Shown one piece after another: positions 1-6,572 of a stretch of 32,728 nt of DNA. Position 1 is the first letter of the stretch. Every line of letters starts with the position of its first letter. Source of the stretch: Hyphomicrobiales bacterium (GTDB lineage: Bacteria; Pseudomonadota; Alphaproteobacteria; Rhizobiales; Rhizobiaceae); contig NVRK02000030.1 of NCBI GenBank assembly GCA_002400845.2, positions 1 through 32,728 on the forward strand, in the 5' to 3' direction. Both the position numbers and the translations under genes were made by a program. The notes beneath the pieces are model-generated. The model was not told the origin of the DNA. It made no database searches and saw only the letters and a list, made by a program, of their open reading frames with translations.

Positions 1-235
1 GATCCAAACTTTGCGCTTCCTTTTTTAGTGGTTCTAGTCTTGCGCATCCTTCACTTTCGTTCAGTCTACGTGCGACGAGAACTGCATGCTCAGTCTACGT
101 GTGATTTGAACTGAGCCATTTTTATTTGCTTAAACCTTGCGCATCACTCAGCTACGCTTCGATCTACGTGCGCTTTATTTATCCAAATCTTGCGCTTCAC
201 TAACGTTCAACCTGCGATTTGAACTGAGCCATAAC
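1..235. repeat. Degenerate short repeats at the left edge
   Basis: This stretch holds several imperfect copies of short motifs. TCTACGTGCG or a near relative occurs around 64-73, 93-102 and 163-172. CTTGCGCATC occurs at 39-48 and 136-145. An ATCCAAA plus TTGCGCTT block occurs at 2-18 and 181-197. TGATTTGAACTGAGCCAT at 102-119 recurs with one change at 215-232. The order of motifs suggests a composite unit of some 35-50 bp that has duplicated and decayed. The last copy overlaps the 3' end of the adjacent minus-strand gene and encodes its final residues. The array may continue beyond the window. I do not recognise it as a named repeat family. Confidence 0.6.
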
Positions 236-693
236 CCAGCACTTCGCCCAGCGATTAGCCAATAGACAAAGCCGCCGATAAACCCTGTTGCCAGTAATAT
301 TACCAATGTACCGTCTGAGGGCAAACCGCCAGTTGCACTTGGTATTGCGGTGATGCCTGCAAATAGGCTTACCACACCACCCATCACCAAATTAATGGTT
401 AGGCCTTGCCAGCGCATGCCTTCTGCTAAACTGATCGCCAAAAAAATTGGAATGATTGCAAGGCTTACGATTTTAAAACTAGAAAAGAAGCCAGCGCCTA
501 TCACCAACAATGCAACAATAGGGTCGGTATCGCCAATATTAGTGTCCAATACATATTCGACATCGGTAAAAAATTGCTCAAACATGCCAGTGAACATACC
601 GAACGATATGAATATGCTGGACGCAAATATTGCAAGGCTTACGCCAAAAATTATGGCAATGAGGCGTATGATTAAGTGGCCGATAAGTTGCAT
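175..693 (-). CDS. Small integral membrane protein, function unknown
   Basis: The predicted protein has about 172 residues and is strongly hydrophobic. Likely membrane segments lie near the N-terminus (LIIRLIAIIFGVSLAIFA), in the middle (IVALLVIGAGFF and IVSLAIIPIFLAISLAEG) and towards the C-terminus (LVILLATGFIGGFVYWLIAG). No catalytic motif is visible. The ATG at 693 was chosen; a TTG two codons upstream is also possible and sits closer to a GAGG ribosome-binding sequence. The gene starts about 30 bases after rlmN ends on the same strand, so co-transcription is likely. The last 19 or so residues (LWLSSNRRLNVSEAQDLDK) are polar and encoded by the repeat described at 1-235, so the original C-terminus may have been replaced or extended. 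Confidence 0.7.
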   Translation of the reverse strand: MQLIGHLIIRLIAIIFGVSLAIFASSIFISFGMFTGMFEQFFTDVEYVLDTNIGDTDPIVALLVIGAGFFSSFKIVSLAIIPIFLAISLAEGMRWQGLTINLVMGGVVSLFAGITAIPSATGGLPSDGTLVILLATGFIGGFVYWLIAGRSAGLWLSSNRRLNVSEAQDLDK

Positions 694-722
694 TTGCAAT
701 GGGTCCTCGTTCTAGTCTTCAC

Positions 723-1991
723 TTATTCCTCACCGTGTCCAGCAATCATCATTGCTTGCAACCGTGTTGCTTCTAGGGCGTCGCGGTCTTTTTTGCGCAT
801 GCGTTCAGATTCAGATTTTAGCTGACCACAGGCGGCTAATATATCACTGCCCCTTGGTGTGCGAATAGGCGATGCGTAGCCATTGGCATTAATGAATTCT
901 GCAAATTTTTCAATCTGATCCCAGCTTGAGCATTCATATTGCGACCCTGGCCATGGGTTAAACGGAATAAGGTTCACCTTGGCTGGTATGCCTTTTAGAA
1001 TTTTCACCAATTCTTTGGCGTCTTTAAGGCTGTCGTTTACGTCTTTTAGCATGACATATTCAAAGGTGATGCGGCGAGAGTTAGAAGCGCCTGGATAATT
1101 GCGGCAAGCATCTAACAATTTTTCAAGTGGATATTTTTTATTGATTGGCACCAACACATCGCGCAATTTGTCGTTGGTTGCGTGCAATGAAATTGCCAAA
1201 ATACAGCCAAGGTCTTCGCCGGTTTTTTGAATGAATGGCACCACGCCAGAAGTAGAAAGTGTGATGCGACGTTTAGAAAGTGCAAGTCCATCACCGTCAG
1301 ATGCGATTAGCAATGCGTTCTTCACATTTTCATAATTGTACAAGGGTTCGCCCATGCCCATCATAACAATGTTGGTTACTTTGCGGCCTTCGCCCGGTAC
1401 AATTGCCCCTTGCGGTGTTTCTTTATCAGGGAAATCTCCCAAGCGATCACGTGCGACCAGCAGCTGTACCAAAACTTCTTCAGCCGTTAAATTACGCACC
1501 AGTTTTTGCGTACCCGTATGACAAAAAGTACAGGTAAGTGTGCAACCAACTTGGCTAGAAATACAAAGCGTGCCGCGGCCTTCTTCTGGTATGTAAACTG
1601 TTTCGATCTCTACAGGTTTACCTGCGCCACGGCTTGGAAATTCCATAAGCCATTTGCGGGTGCCATCTTTAGAAATTTGTTCGGCAGTAACAATAGGTCG
1701 CGCAATCGTGAAATGTTTATCTAATTGTACACGTAAATCTTTGCCGATATTTTGCATGGATGCAAAATCAGATGCGCCACGAATGTAAAGCCAATGCCAA
1801 ATTTGGCTGGCACGCATGCGTGCTTGCTTTTCTGGCACGCAAGTCTCACTAAGCGTCTTTGCAAGGTCTGCTCTTGTAAGGCCAATAAGCGGCATTTTAT
1901 TATCATTGATGCCAGTGTATATTTCTGGATCAATTGTTGAGGCAACTTGTGGACGCGATTGCGGATTTGTAAGGTCGATTGAAACGGCCAT
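723..1991 (-). CDS. rlmN: Dual-specificity 23S rRNA/tRNA adenine-C2 methyltransferase RlmN
   Basis: A radical SAM enzyme that methylates C2 of A2503 in 23S rRNA and of A37 in certain tRNAs. The 422-residue protein carries the CX3CX2C cluster motif at Cys150, Cys154 and Cys157 ([13 protein letters not shown]). A conserved C-terminal Cys388 (ILAACGQL) matches the cysteine that forms the methyl-protein intermediate in this family. The SAM-binding GEPL and LSTSG segments are also visible. Length agrees with alphaproteobacterial RlmN. The ATG at 1991 (MAVSIDL) is preferred over an upstream in-frame start because the extra 15 residues are Lys/Asn-rich and lack family character. It lies between the IalB-type gene upstream and a membrane-protein gene downstream, all on the minus strand. 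Confidence 0.97.
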   Translation of the reverse strand: MAVSIDLTNPQSRPQVASTIDPEIYTGINDNKMPLIGLTRADLAKTLSETCVPEKQARMRASQIWHWLYIRGASDFASMQNIGKDLRVQLDKHFTIARPIVTAEQISKDGTRKWLMEFPSRGAGKPVEIETVYIPEEGRGTLCISSQVGCTLTCTFCHTGTQKLVRNLTAEEVLVQLLVARDRLGDFPDKETPQGAIVPGEGRKVTNIVMMGMGEPLYNYENVKNALLIASDGDGLALSKRRITLSTSGVVPFIQKTGEDLGCILAISLHATNDKLRDVLVPINKKYPLEKLLDACRNYPGASNSRRITFEYVMLKDVNDSLKDAKELVKILKGIPAKVNLIPFNPWPGSQYECSSWDQIEKFAEFINANGYASPIRTPRGSDILAACGQLKSESERMRKKDRDALEATRLQAMMIAGHGEE

Positions 1992-2083
1992 TTTCTTTAT
2001 CTTTTTATAATTTGTGAATTTATGCGGCAATAGCATGAAAACTATAGAAACGCACGTAAAACAAATTTATTATGTTTGAAACG

Positions 2084-2131
2084 CAAAATGCCAATCTGAT
2101 CTGCTCTTGGGCGTTTCAGACTGGCATTTTG
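2084..2131 (-). terminator. Hairpin after the IalB-family gene, probable terminator
   Basis: CAAAATGCCAATCTG (2084-2098) and CAGACTGGCATTTTG (2117-2131) are complementary over 15 positions with one G-U type mismatch, separated by 18 bases. The hairpin begins 14 bases beyond the stop codon of the minus-strand gene ending at 2145. On the minus strand the second arm ends in TTTTG and is followed by CGTTTC, so the U-tract is short. It could act as a terminator or an mRNA-stabilising 3' hairpin. Confidence 0.55.
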
Positions 2132-2144
2132 AATGTCGTTTAAA

Positions 2145-2672
2145 CTATTTGCAGTTGGCTATGTCGTTTAGCGAGGCAGTTACGCCTGAAAGCGAATATG
2201 TGTAATTTGTTTTTGTGCCACGGCGAGAAGCTGCAAAAATTTTCATTTTACTGCCAACTTTCATGGAATTAACCATTGCGCTTTCTTCTGCTGGGTTTTC
2301 TAACCAAGCATCTGGACCGCGTGAAAACATCATATATTTGTTGCCATCAATGTCGATGGTAACTTTTGAGTTTTCTTGCAAGGAGTAACCGGCTTTAAAT
2401 TGTGGCTCTAAGCGTACATTTTGGCCCGGGCGTTTTGTAAGTGTAAAATAAATGTCGCCATGGTCAATTACTGAGTTGCCTTTTTTAACAGGTAGTTTTT
2501 CAGTTGGTACTGAAAGCACAAAACAAACCTTACCTTCAGCTGTTTTATGGTTGTAAGAACCCCATGCTTTATTTTGCTTTATCTGACTTGGGGATTGCGC
2601 AAGAGCGGGTGTCGCTACAAGTGGTGCCAAGATAATACAGGTTGCCAATTTGGCGAGGGTCGTTTTTTTCAT
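2145..2672 (-). CDS. Invasion-associated locus B (IalB) family secreted protein
   Basis: A periplasmic or outer-membrane-associated protein of the IalB family, named after a Bartonella invasion locus but widespread in Hyphomicrobiales; its biochemical function is not settled. The 175-residue product begins with a signal peptide (MKKTTLAKLATCIILAPL, with a cleavage site after ALA near residue 25). The mature part has the family pattern: a WGSY start, GKVCFVLS with one Cys, and a Cys near the end (DIANCK) that could form a disulfide. The start at 2672 is chosen because it gives a clean signal peptide; upstream in-frame codons would add a charged leader. Location next to rlmN is common in this order. 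Confidence 0.88.
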   Translation of the reverse strand: MKKTTLAKLATCIILAPLVATPALAQSPSQIKQNKAWGSYNHKTAEGKVCFVLSVPTEKLPVKKGNSVIDHGDIYFTLTKRPGQNVRLEPQFKAGYSLQENSKVTIDIDGNKYMMFSRGPDAWLENPAEESAMVNSMKVGSKMKIFAASRRGTKTNYTYSLSGVTASLNDIANCK

Positions 2673-2942
2673 GATGTTTATTCTCACTTGCTCTTCAAAT
2701 TGCCGCAAATCGCGGATGCTCGGCCTATCTGTTGCATATAAGTTAATGCATCCCTCAATTGGGTTTAACTAAAGGCCGCTCATAAATTAGCTGGAAGTAA
2801 TATGCTTTATTTTGAGTTACCAAAGCGTGAACAGTTTTAGTTAATTCAAGATTTTCTTTGTTAATAGTGCAATTTTACTTCACCAATTCTGAAAAACAGA
2901 AAATATTGGCGATAATTTGTTCTAACTCAATATTTTTTAATA

Positions 2943-3551
2943 TTACTCTTCGCCCAATAGTTTTCCAACCTTGGTGGTTCTATCGCGTCCTTTTATTCCT
3001 TTAAGGCGCTTGCCACCGTGATAAAGCGGTTTGCCATGTACGTGTGGTTTTAAAAATTCCTTTGGCCCGCCTGTTGCAATTGGCCTTTCTGCAAAGCGGC
3101 CTAATGACACCATTCTGTCATACATAACAACCACGCCAGCCATAGCGACATTGATGCAGTAAGTGATTGGAATTTTGACAATGAATTCGCATTTTTCCTG
3201 CATTTCAGGCGAAAGAGAGCCACCTTCTGGGCCTAATATGTAAGCAGCTCTTGTTGGGTGGTGAAAACTTGGAAGCTCAATCGCATCTTCGGTCAGTTCT
3301 ACGCCCACAAGTCTGCACTTATCAGGTAGGGTCATGGTTTGCGCGTCATCGAATGAATACCAAGGCATATGTTCGTATGACGATGTTGTGTCTGATGCAG
3401 GTTTTGATATTCGTTTGCCAGGTGCAACTGTAAATACAAAGCTTGATCCAAATCCATAGGCAGATCTTGATAGATTGCCAAAGTTCATTGGTTTTGAAAC
3501 GCCTTCAATGCCGATACCAAAATATCCGCGTGGTCCTTTTGACCCAATCAT
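2943..3551 (-). CDS. TrmH/SpoU-family RNA methyltransferase
   Basis: A SPOUT-class RNA 2'-O-methyltransferase of the TrmH (SpoU) family, predicted to use SAM on tRNA or rRNA. The 202-residue protein has the characteristic motifs near its C-terminal half: AYILGPEGGSLSPEM (motif 2) and IPITYCINVAMAGVVVMYDR (motif 3, the knotted SAM site). The Asn near the start (PMNFGNLSRSA) corresponds to the motif 1 region. The ATG at 3551 is chosen because GGTGGG precedes it by 7 bases; a TTG five codons upstream is in frame. The Lys/Arg-rich tail may contact RNA. The exact nucleotide target cannot be told from sequence. Confidence 0.88.
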   Translation of the reverse strand: MIGSKGPRGYFGIGIEGVSKPMNFGNLSRSAYGFGSSFVFTVAPGKRISKPASDTTSSYEHMPWYSFDDAQTMTLPDKCRLVGVELTEDAIELPSFHHPTRAAYILGPEGGSLSPEMQEKCEFIVKIPITYCINVAMAGVVVMYDRMVSLGRFAERPIATGGPKEFLKPHVHGKPLYHGGKRLKGIKGRDRTTKVGKLLGEE

Positions 3552-3622
3552 AATGTTACCCACCAATTAAGTTTTTAAATTTTGTAATGTAAATGTCTTA
3601 ATCGGATATTTTTGACAGCTTA

Positions 3623-4039
3623 TCAAGGTTTTCCTAATTTGTTACGTGCCGCATCGATATGTATTTGTTTTATGCTGCCTTTTATCGCGCTAAATGCGAG
3701 GGTTAATACCGCAATATCATCGGTGAACCCAAAGCCGAATAAAAAATCTGGGATGGTATCAAGTGGTAAAACAAAATAGCCAAGCGCCGCTAATAAAATT
3801 GCTCTGGTTCTGTTGGGTGTATCTGGATCAAAGGCACAATAATAAGCGGCAACGACTTGCTCTACAGCTGGCAATTGCTTGTTTGCTTTGGCTAGTGTCT
3901 TCCAAAATTTATTTTTGACTTTTTCACCATTGCTCTGTGCTTTTTCATCAGCATTTTTAAAATGTCGCGCAAGTCTTTTGTTAGAAAGGATTTCTCCTTC
4001 TAAAATTTTAATTTCGGAACCTTTGATTTTTGAATTCAA
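3623..4039 (-). CDS. YkvA/DUF1232 family membrane protein
   Basis: A DUF1232 (YkvA-like) protein of 138 residues. The diagnostic core is in the second half: YYCAFDPDTPNRTRAILLAA, then GYFVLPLDTIPDF and DDIAVLTLAFSAI. This is the short hydrophobic hairpin with the conserved P-x-D-x-I-P-D signature of the family. The N-terminal 60 residues are charged and probably cytoplasmic. No function is established. Translation appears to begin at TTG (4039), preceded by AGGA at seven bases, and there is no alternative Met before the domain. It lies between the TrmH-family gene and the pterin dehydratase gene on the same strand. Confidence 0.85.
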   Translation of the reverse strand: MNSKIKGSEIKILEGEILSNKRLARHFKNADEKAQSNGEKVKNKFWKTLAKANKQLPAVEQVVAAYYCAFDPDTPNRTRAILLAALGYFVLPLDTIPDFLFGFGFTDDIAVLTLAFSAIKGSIKQIHIDAARNKLGKP

Positions 4040-4100
4040 TTATATATCCTAATCCATGTTCGCTATACTATAAATGGGTATTAGGCTGTGTTGGTTCAAG

Positions 4101-4424
4101 CTAAGTGGATATTTCATTCATATAATTGGCAAGTTCGATATCCAGTTTGGTAACGCCTTTACGATCATGTGTCGTTAGCGCAACGAGAACTGTTTTATAA
4201 ACATTTGACCATTCTGGATGATGGTTCATTTGCTCAGCTTTAAGGGCAACGCGTGTCATAAAGGCAAATGCCTCCTTGAAATCTGCAAAGATAAATTCTT
4301 TTCCAATTGCATTTCTGCCTTCAGATTTTGTCCATCCGTTAAGTGATTTTAGGGCTAAATCTCGATCGGTATTGTTAAGCAGAGGGTTTTTAAGCGTTGG
4401 GTCTTTTAGTTTTTCATTTTTCAT
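4101..4424 (-). CDS. phhB: 4a-hydroxytetrahydrobiopterin dehydratase (pterin carbinolamine dehydratase)
   Basis: Dehydrates 4a-hydroxytetrahydropterin so the pterin cofactor of aromatic amino acid hydroxylases can be recycled; some bacterial members act in molybdopterin metabolism instead. The 107-residue protein shows the family signature AEQMNHHPEWSNVYKTV, with His68 and His69, and a later His86 in LTTHDRKGVTKLD, together forming the active site. The ATG at 4424 is used; a GTG four codons upstream overlaps the GTGAG that could be its ribosome-binding site. No phenylalanine hydroxylase gene is in the window, so the physiological substrate is open. It is divergent from the phosphatase gene at 4479, with 54 bases between them. 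Confidence 0.93.
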   Translation of the reverse strand: MKNEKLKDPTLKNPLLNNTDRDLALKSLNGWTKSEGRNAIGKEFIFADFKEAFAFMTRVALKAEQMNHHPEWSNVYKTVLVALTTHDRKGVTKLDIELANYMNEIST

Positions 4425-4478
4425 GGTTCTACTCACTAATGCTAATGTGTGTATAATATTGTGCAGGATTTAAATGCT

Positions 4479-4952
4479 ATGACCGATTTGAAGAAAAAGA
4501 AAGTAATGATGTTGTGTTTGGGCAATATTTGTCGTTCGCCCTTGGCCGAAGGCGTGTTTAAGCATTGTGTTGAAAACTCAAAATATGCTGGCATGATTGA
4601 AGTGGTATCGGCTGGTACGGGTTCTTGGCATGTCGGCGATAGGCCCAATGCGTCTTCCATTAAAGTTGCTGCAAACAATGGCGTGGATATTACGGGTCAA
4701 CGTGGCAGACAATTATCAGCGTCAGATTTGAATGAATTTGATTTAATATTGGGAATGGACCGTGATAATTTAGAAGATTTAAATCAGCTTGGATCAGGAA
4801 AAGCTGAAACAGATTATTTCATGAATTATGCAGGTGTTGAAGGCGTAGATGTGCCAGACCCGTGGGGGCAATCGATAGATGCTTTTGAAGGTGTTTATGA
4901 AATGATCGCTAAGGCTTCACCAGCCATTTTAGAACGGTTGATGGAACGCTAG
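4479..4952 (+). CDS. Low-molecular-weight protein-tyrosine phosphatase
   Basis: A cytoplasmic LMW-PTP of about 157 residues, the usual size for the family. The N-terminal phosphate-binding loop C-x5-R-S is clear (CLGNICRSP, Cys13 nucleophile and Arg19), and the general-acid loop appears as VPDPWGQS near residue 128. The ATG at 4479 is preferred to a GTG ten codons upstream because it places the catalytic loop at the standard distance; AGGA lies ten bases before it. TATAAT at 4452-4457 in the short divergent gap could be its -10 element, though no good -35 is visible. It converges on tesA with a 22-base gap. Substrate unknown; no linked tyrosine kinase is present. Confidence 0.94.
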   Translation: MTDLKKKKVMMLCLGNICRSPLAEGVFKHCVENSKYAGMIEVVSAGTGSWHVGDRPNASSIKVAANNGVDITGQRGRQLSASDLNEFDLILGMDRDNLEDLNQLGSGKAETDYFMNYAGVEGVDVPDPWGQSIDAFEGVYEMIAKASPAILERLMER

Positions 4953-4974
4953 CGTTGCCAATTAACATTACCAG

Positions 4975-5661
4975 TTAGCTTTCTAAAAATGAAATAAACA
5001 TCTCTACTGTTGGGCTCATTTTATCGACAATAATATCTATGCCCTTTGCGGTTGGGTGAATGCCATCTTTTTGATTTAGGCTTGGATCACCTGCGACACC
5101 CTCTAAAAAAAATGGGTAGAACATTAGCATTTTTGTCTCAGCCAGACTTTCGTAAATTAGATTAAATTCTTTTGCGTAATCTTCGCCCATATTGGGTGGC
5201 GCTAACATGCCGGTAAGTAAAACTTTAATGTCGCGTTTTGTCAGTTGGTCAATAATCTTTGCTAAATTATCTGCGGTTAACTTTGGTGAAATTCCGCGCA
5301 ATGCATCATTAGCGCCAAGTTCTATAATGACACCATTGGTGTCATGGGGAACCGACCAGTTTAACCGTGCAAGGCCACCGCTAGATGTGTCGCCAGATAC
5401 ACCAGCATTTTCTATTAATATATTTGGGTATTTTTGAATTAATGATTTTTGTAATTTCTCTGGAAAGGAATTGCCTGGGTTAAGGCCGTATCCAGCGGAA
5501 AGACTGTCGCCAAGTACCACGATTTTGATTGCTTTTTTATCTTGAGTATCTTGCGCCTGAGCATAAATATGTGTTGTCGCTAATGTGGTAAGGATTATTA
5601 AAGAAGCGATAGCCAATTGCTTTGTTCTGTTTGCTAACCTTACCAATAATTCACGTGACAT
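4975..5661 (-). CDS. tesA: SGNH-family esterase TesA (arylesterase/thioesterase I type)
   Basis: A periplasmic GDSL/SGNH hydrolase of 228 residues. An N-terminal signal peptide ends around AQA-QD (residue 37). The four SGNH blocks are present: GDSLS with catalytic Ser53, the Gly block at GVSGDTS (88-94), Asn118 in GAND, and Asp199/His202 in DGIHP. ATG at 5661 has AGGA nine bases upstream. It is divergent from the ABC transporter genes that start at 5766, the same tesA/ybbA/ybbP arrangement known from E. coli and many proteobacteria. The family cleaves aryl esters, acyl-CoA or lysophospholipids in vitro; the natural substrate here is not known. Confidence 0.94.
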   Translation of the reverse strand: MSRELLVRLANRTKQLAIASLIILTTLATTHIYAQAQDTQDKKAIKIVVLGDSLSAGYGLNPGNSFPEKLQKSLIQKYPNILIENAGVSGDTSSGGLARLNWSVPHDTNGVIIELGANDALRGISPKLTADNLAKIIDQLTKRDIKVLLTGMLAPPNMGEDYAKEFNLIYESLAETKMLMFYPFFLEGVAGDPSLNQKDGIHPTAKGIDIIVDKMSPTVEMFISFLES

Positions 5662-5708
5662 ATGGGGTTTCCTATGGTCAATAATTGACTTTAATACTTA
5701 GATTGAAA

Positions 5709-5739
5709 TTACTAATATATGCACCACATATATTAGTAA
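5709..5739. promoter_or_regulatory. Perfect 13-bp inverted repeat between tesA and ybbA, candidate operator
   Basis: TTACTAATATATG (5709-5721) and CATATATTAGTAA (5727-5739) are exact reverse complements with a 5-base spacer CACCA. The dyad sits in the 104-base divergent gap, 48 bases before tesA and 26 bases before the GTG of the ABC ATPase. Its position and symmetry fit an operator for a dimeric regulator acting on both genes. In RNA it would also form a 13-bp hairpin with a 5-nt loop, so a role in the leader is possible. No U-tract follows, which argues against a terminator. No regulator gene is adjacent. Confidence 0.6.
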
Positions 5740-5765
5740 CACACATTATATCAAATGGAGCGAGC

Positions 5766-6572
5766 GTGGCCAAAGTTCAAGAAAAAGAAGTCCTAAAACA
5801 AATTAAAAATGCAATTAGGCTTAAAGATGTTCACCTAACATTGGGTGAGGGGGCTTCGAAAGTGCATGTGCTTAAAGGCATGAACCTTGAAGTGGCGCAG
5901 GGCCAAAGCATTGGTATCGTTGGGCCATCTGGGTCTGGTAAATCAACATTGTTGATGGTGCTTGGTGGGCTAGAGCAAGCAGATAGCGGAACGGTTGAAG
6001 TCGCTGGCACAAATTTGATTGGCAAAAATGAAGATGAGTTAGCTTCATTTCGTGGGCGTAACATTGGCATTGTGTTTCAATCCTTCCACCTTATTCCAAA
6101 TATGACCGCGCTAGAAAATGTAGCTGTACCGCTGGAATTAGCTGGTAAAGAAAATGCGTTTGAACGCGCGAAACAAGAATTAATTGCGGTTGGCCTTGGT
6201 GAAAGACTTGCGCACTATCCAGCACAAATGTCTGGCGGAGAACAACAACGTGTTGCGATTGCAAGAGCGCTTGCTCCAAATCCTAAATTGCTTATCGCCG
6301 ATGAGCCGACGGGGAACCTTGATGGTGAAACGGGCGACCAGGTTACTGATTTGTTATTTGAAAAACAGGCCGAGCGTGGCATGACTTTGGTGCTCGTTAC
6401 CCATGACAGATTATTGGCTGAAAAATGCGATAGAACGGTTCGGGTAAATTCTGGCTCTATAGAAGATGGGCCAGCTGTAAAGCGAGTGACTAAGGCGCCG
6501 ACTAAACTAAAACGCAAGCCTGGTAAAAGATCTGCCGCCAGTGTAACTGCAAACTTGGGAGCAGGTGCGTGA
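5766..6572 (+). CDS. ybbA: ABC transporter ATP-binding protein, YbbA/LolD type
   Basis: The ATPase of a MacB/LolD-class ABC system. The 268-residue protein has Walker A GPSGSGKST (53-61), the Q-loop VFQSFHLIPN, the signature MSGGEQQRVAIARAL, Walker B LLIADEPTGNLD and the H-loop VTHD. A basic tail of about 35 residues follows the nucleotide-binding domain. The GTG at 5766 is chosen because GGAG lies five bases before it; an upstream in-frame start would run through the inverted repeat and add unrelated hydrophobic residues. The stop overlaps the permease start by four bases (GTGA), so the two are translationally coupled. Known relatives form complexes with a large FtsX-like permease; the transported molecule is undefined. 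Confidence 0.95.
   Translation: MAKVQEKEVLKQIKNAIRLKDVHLTLGEGASKVHVLKGMNLEVAQGQSIGIVGPSGSGKSTLLMVLGGLEQADSGTVEVAGTNLIGKNEDELASFRGRNIGIVFQSFHLIPNMTALENVAVPLELAGKENAFERAKQELIAVGLGERLAHYPAQMSGGEQQRVAIARALAPNPKLLIADEPTGNLDGETGDQVTDLLFEKQAERGMTLVLVTHDRLLAEKCDRTVRVNSGSIEDGPAVKRVTKAPTKLKRKPGKRSAASVTANLGAGA

Noticed and set aside
4945-4956. 12-bp palindrome AACGCTAGCGTT over the phosphatase stop codon
   Set aside because: No loop and no T-tract, so not a terminator; palindromes of this length are expected by chance.
5685-5765. Upstream extension of the ABC ATPase reading frame
   Set aside because: It would translate the inverted repeat into hydrophobic residues foreign to the family; the GTG at 5766 has a proper GGAG and starts at the expected place.
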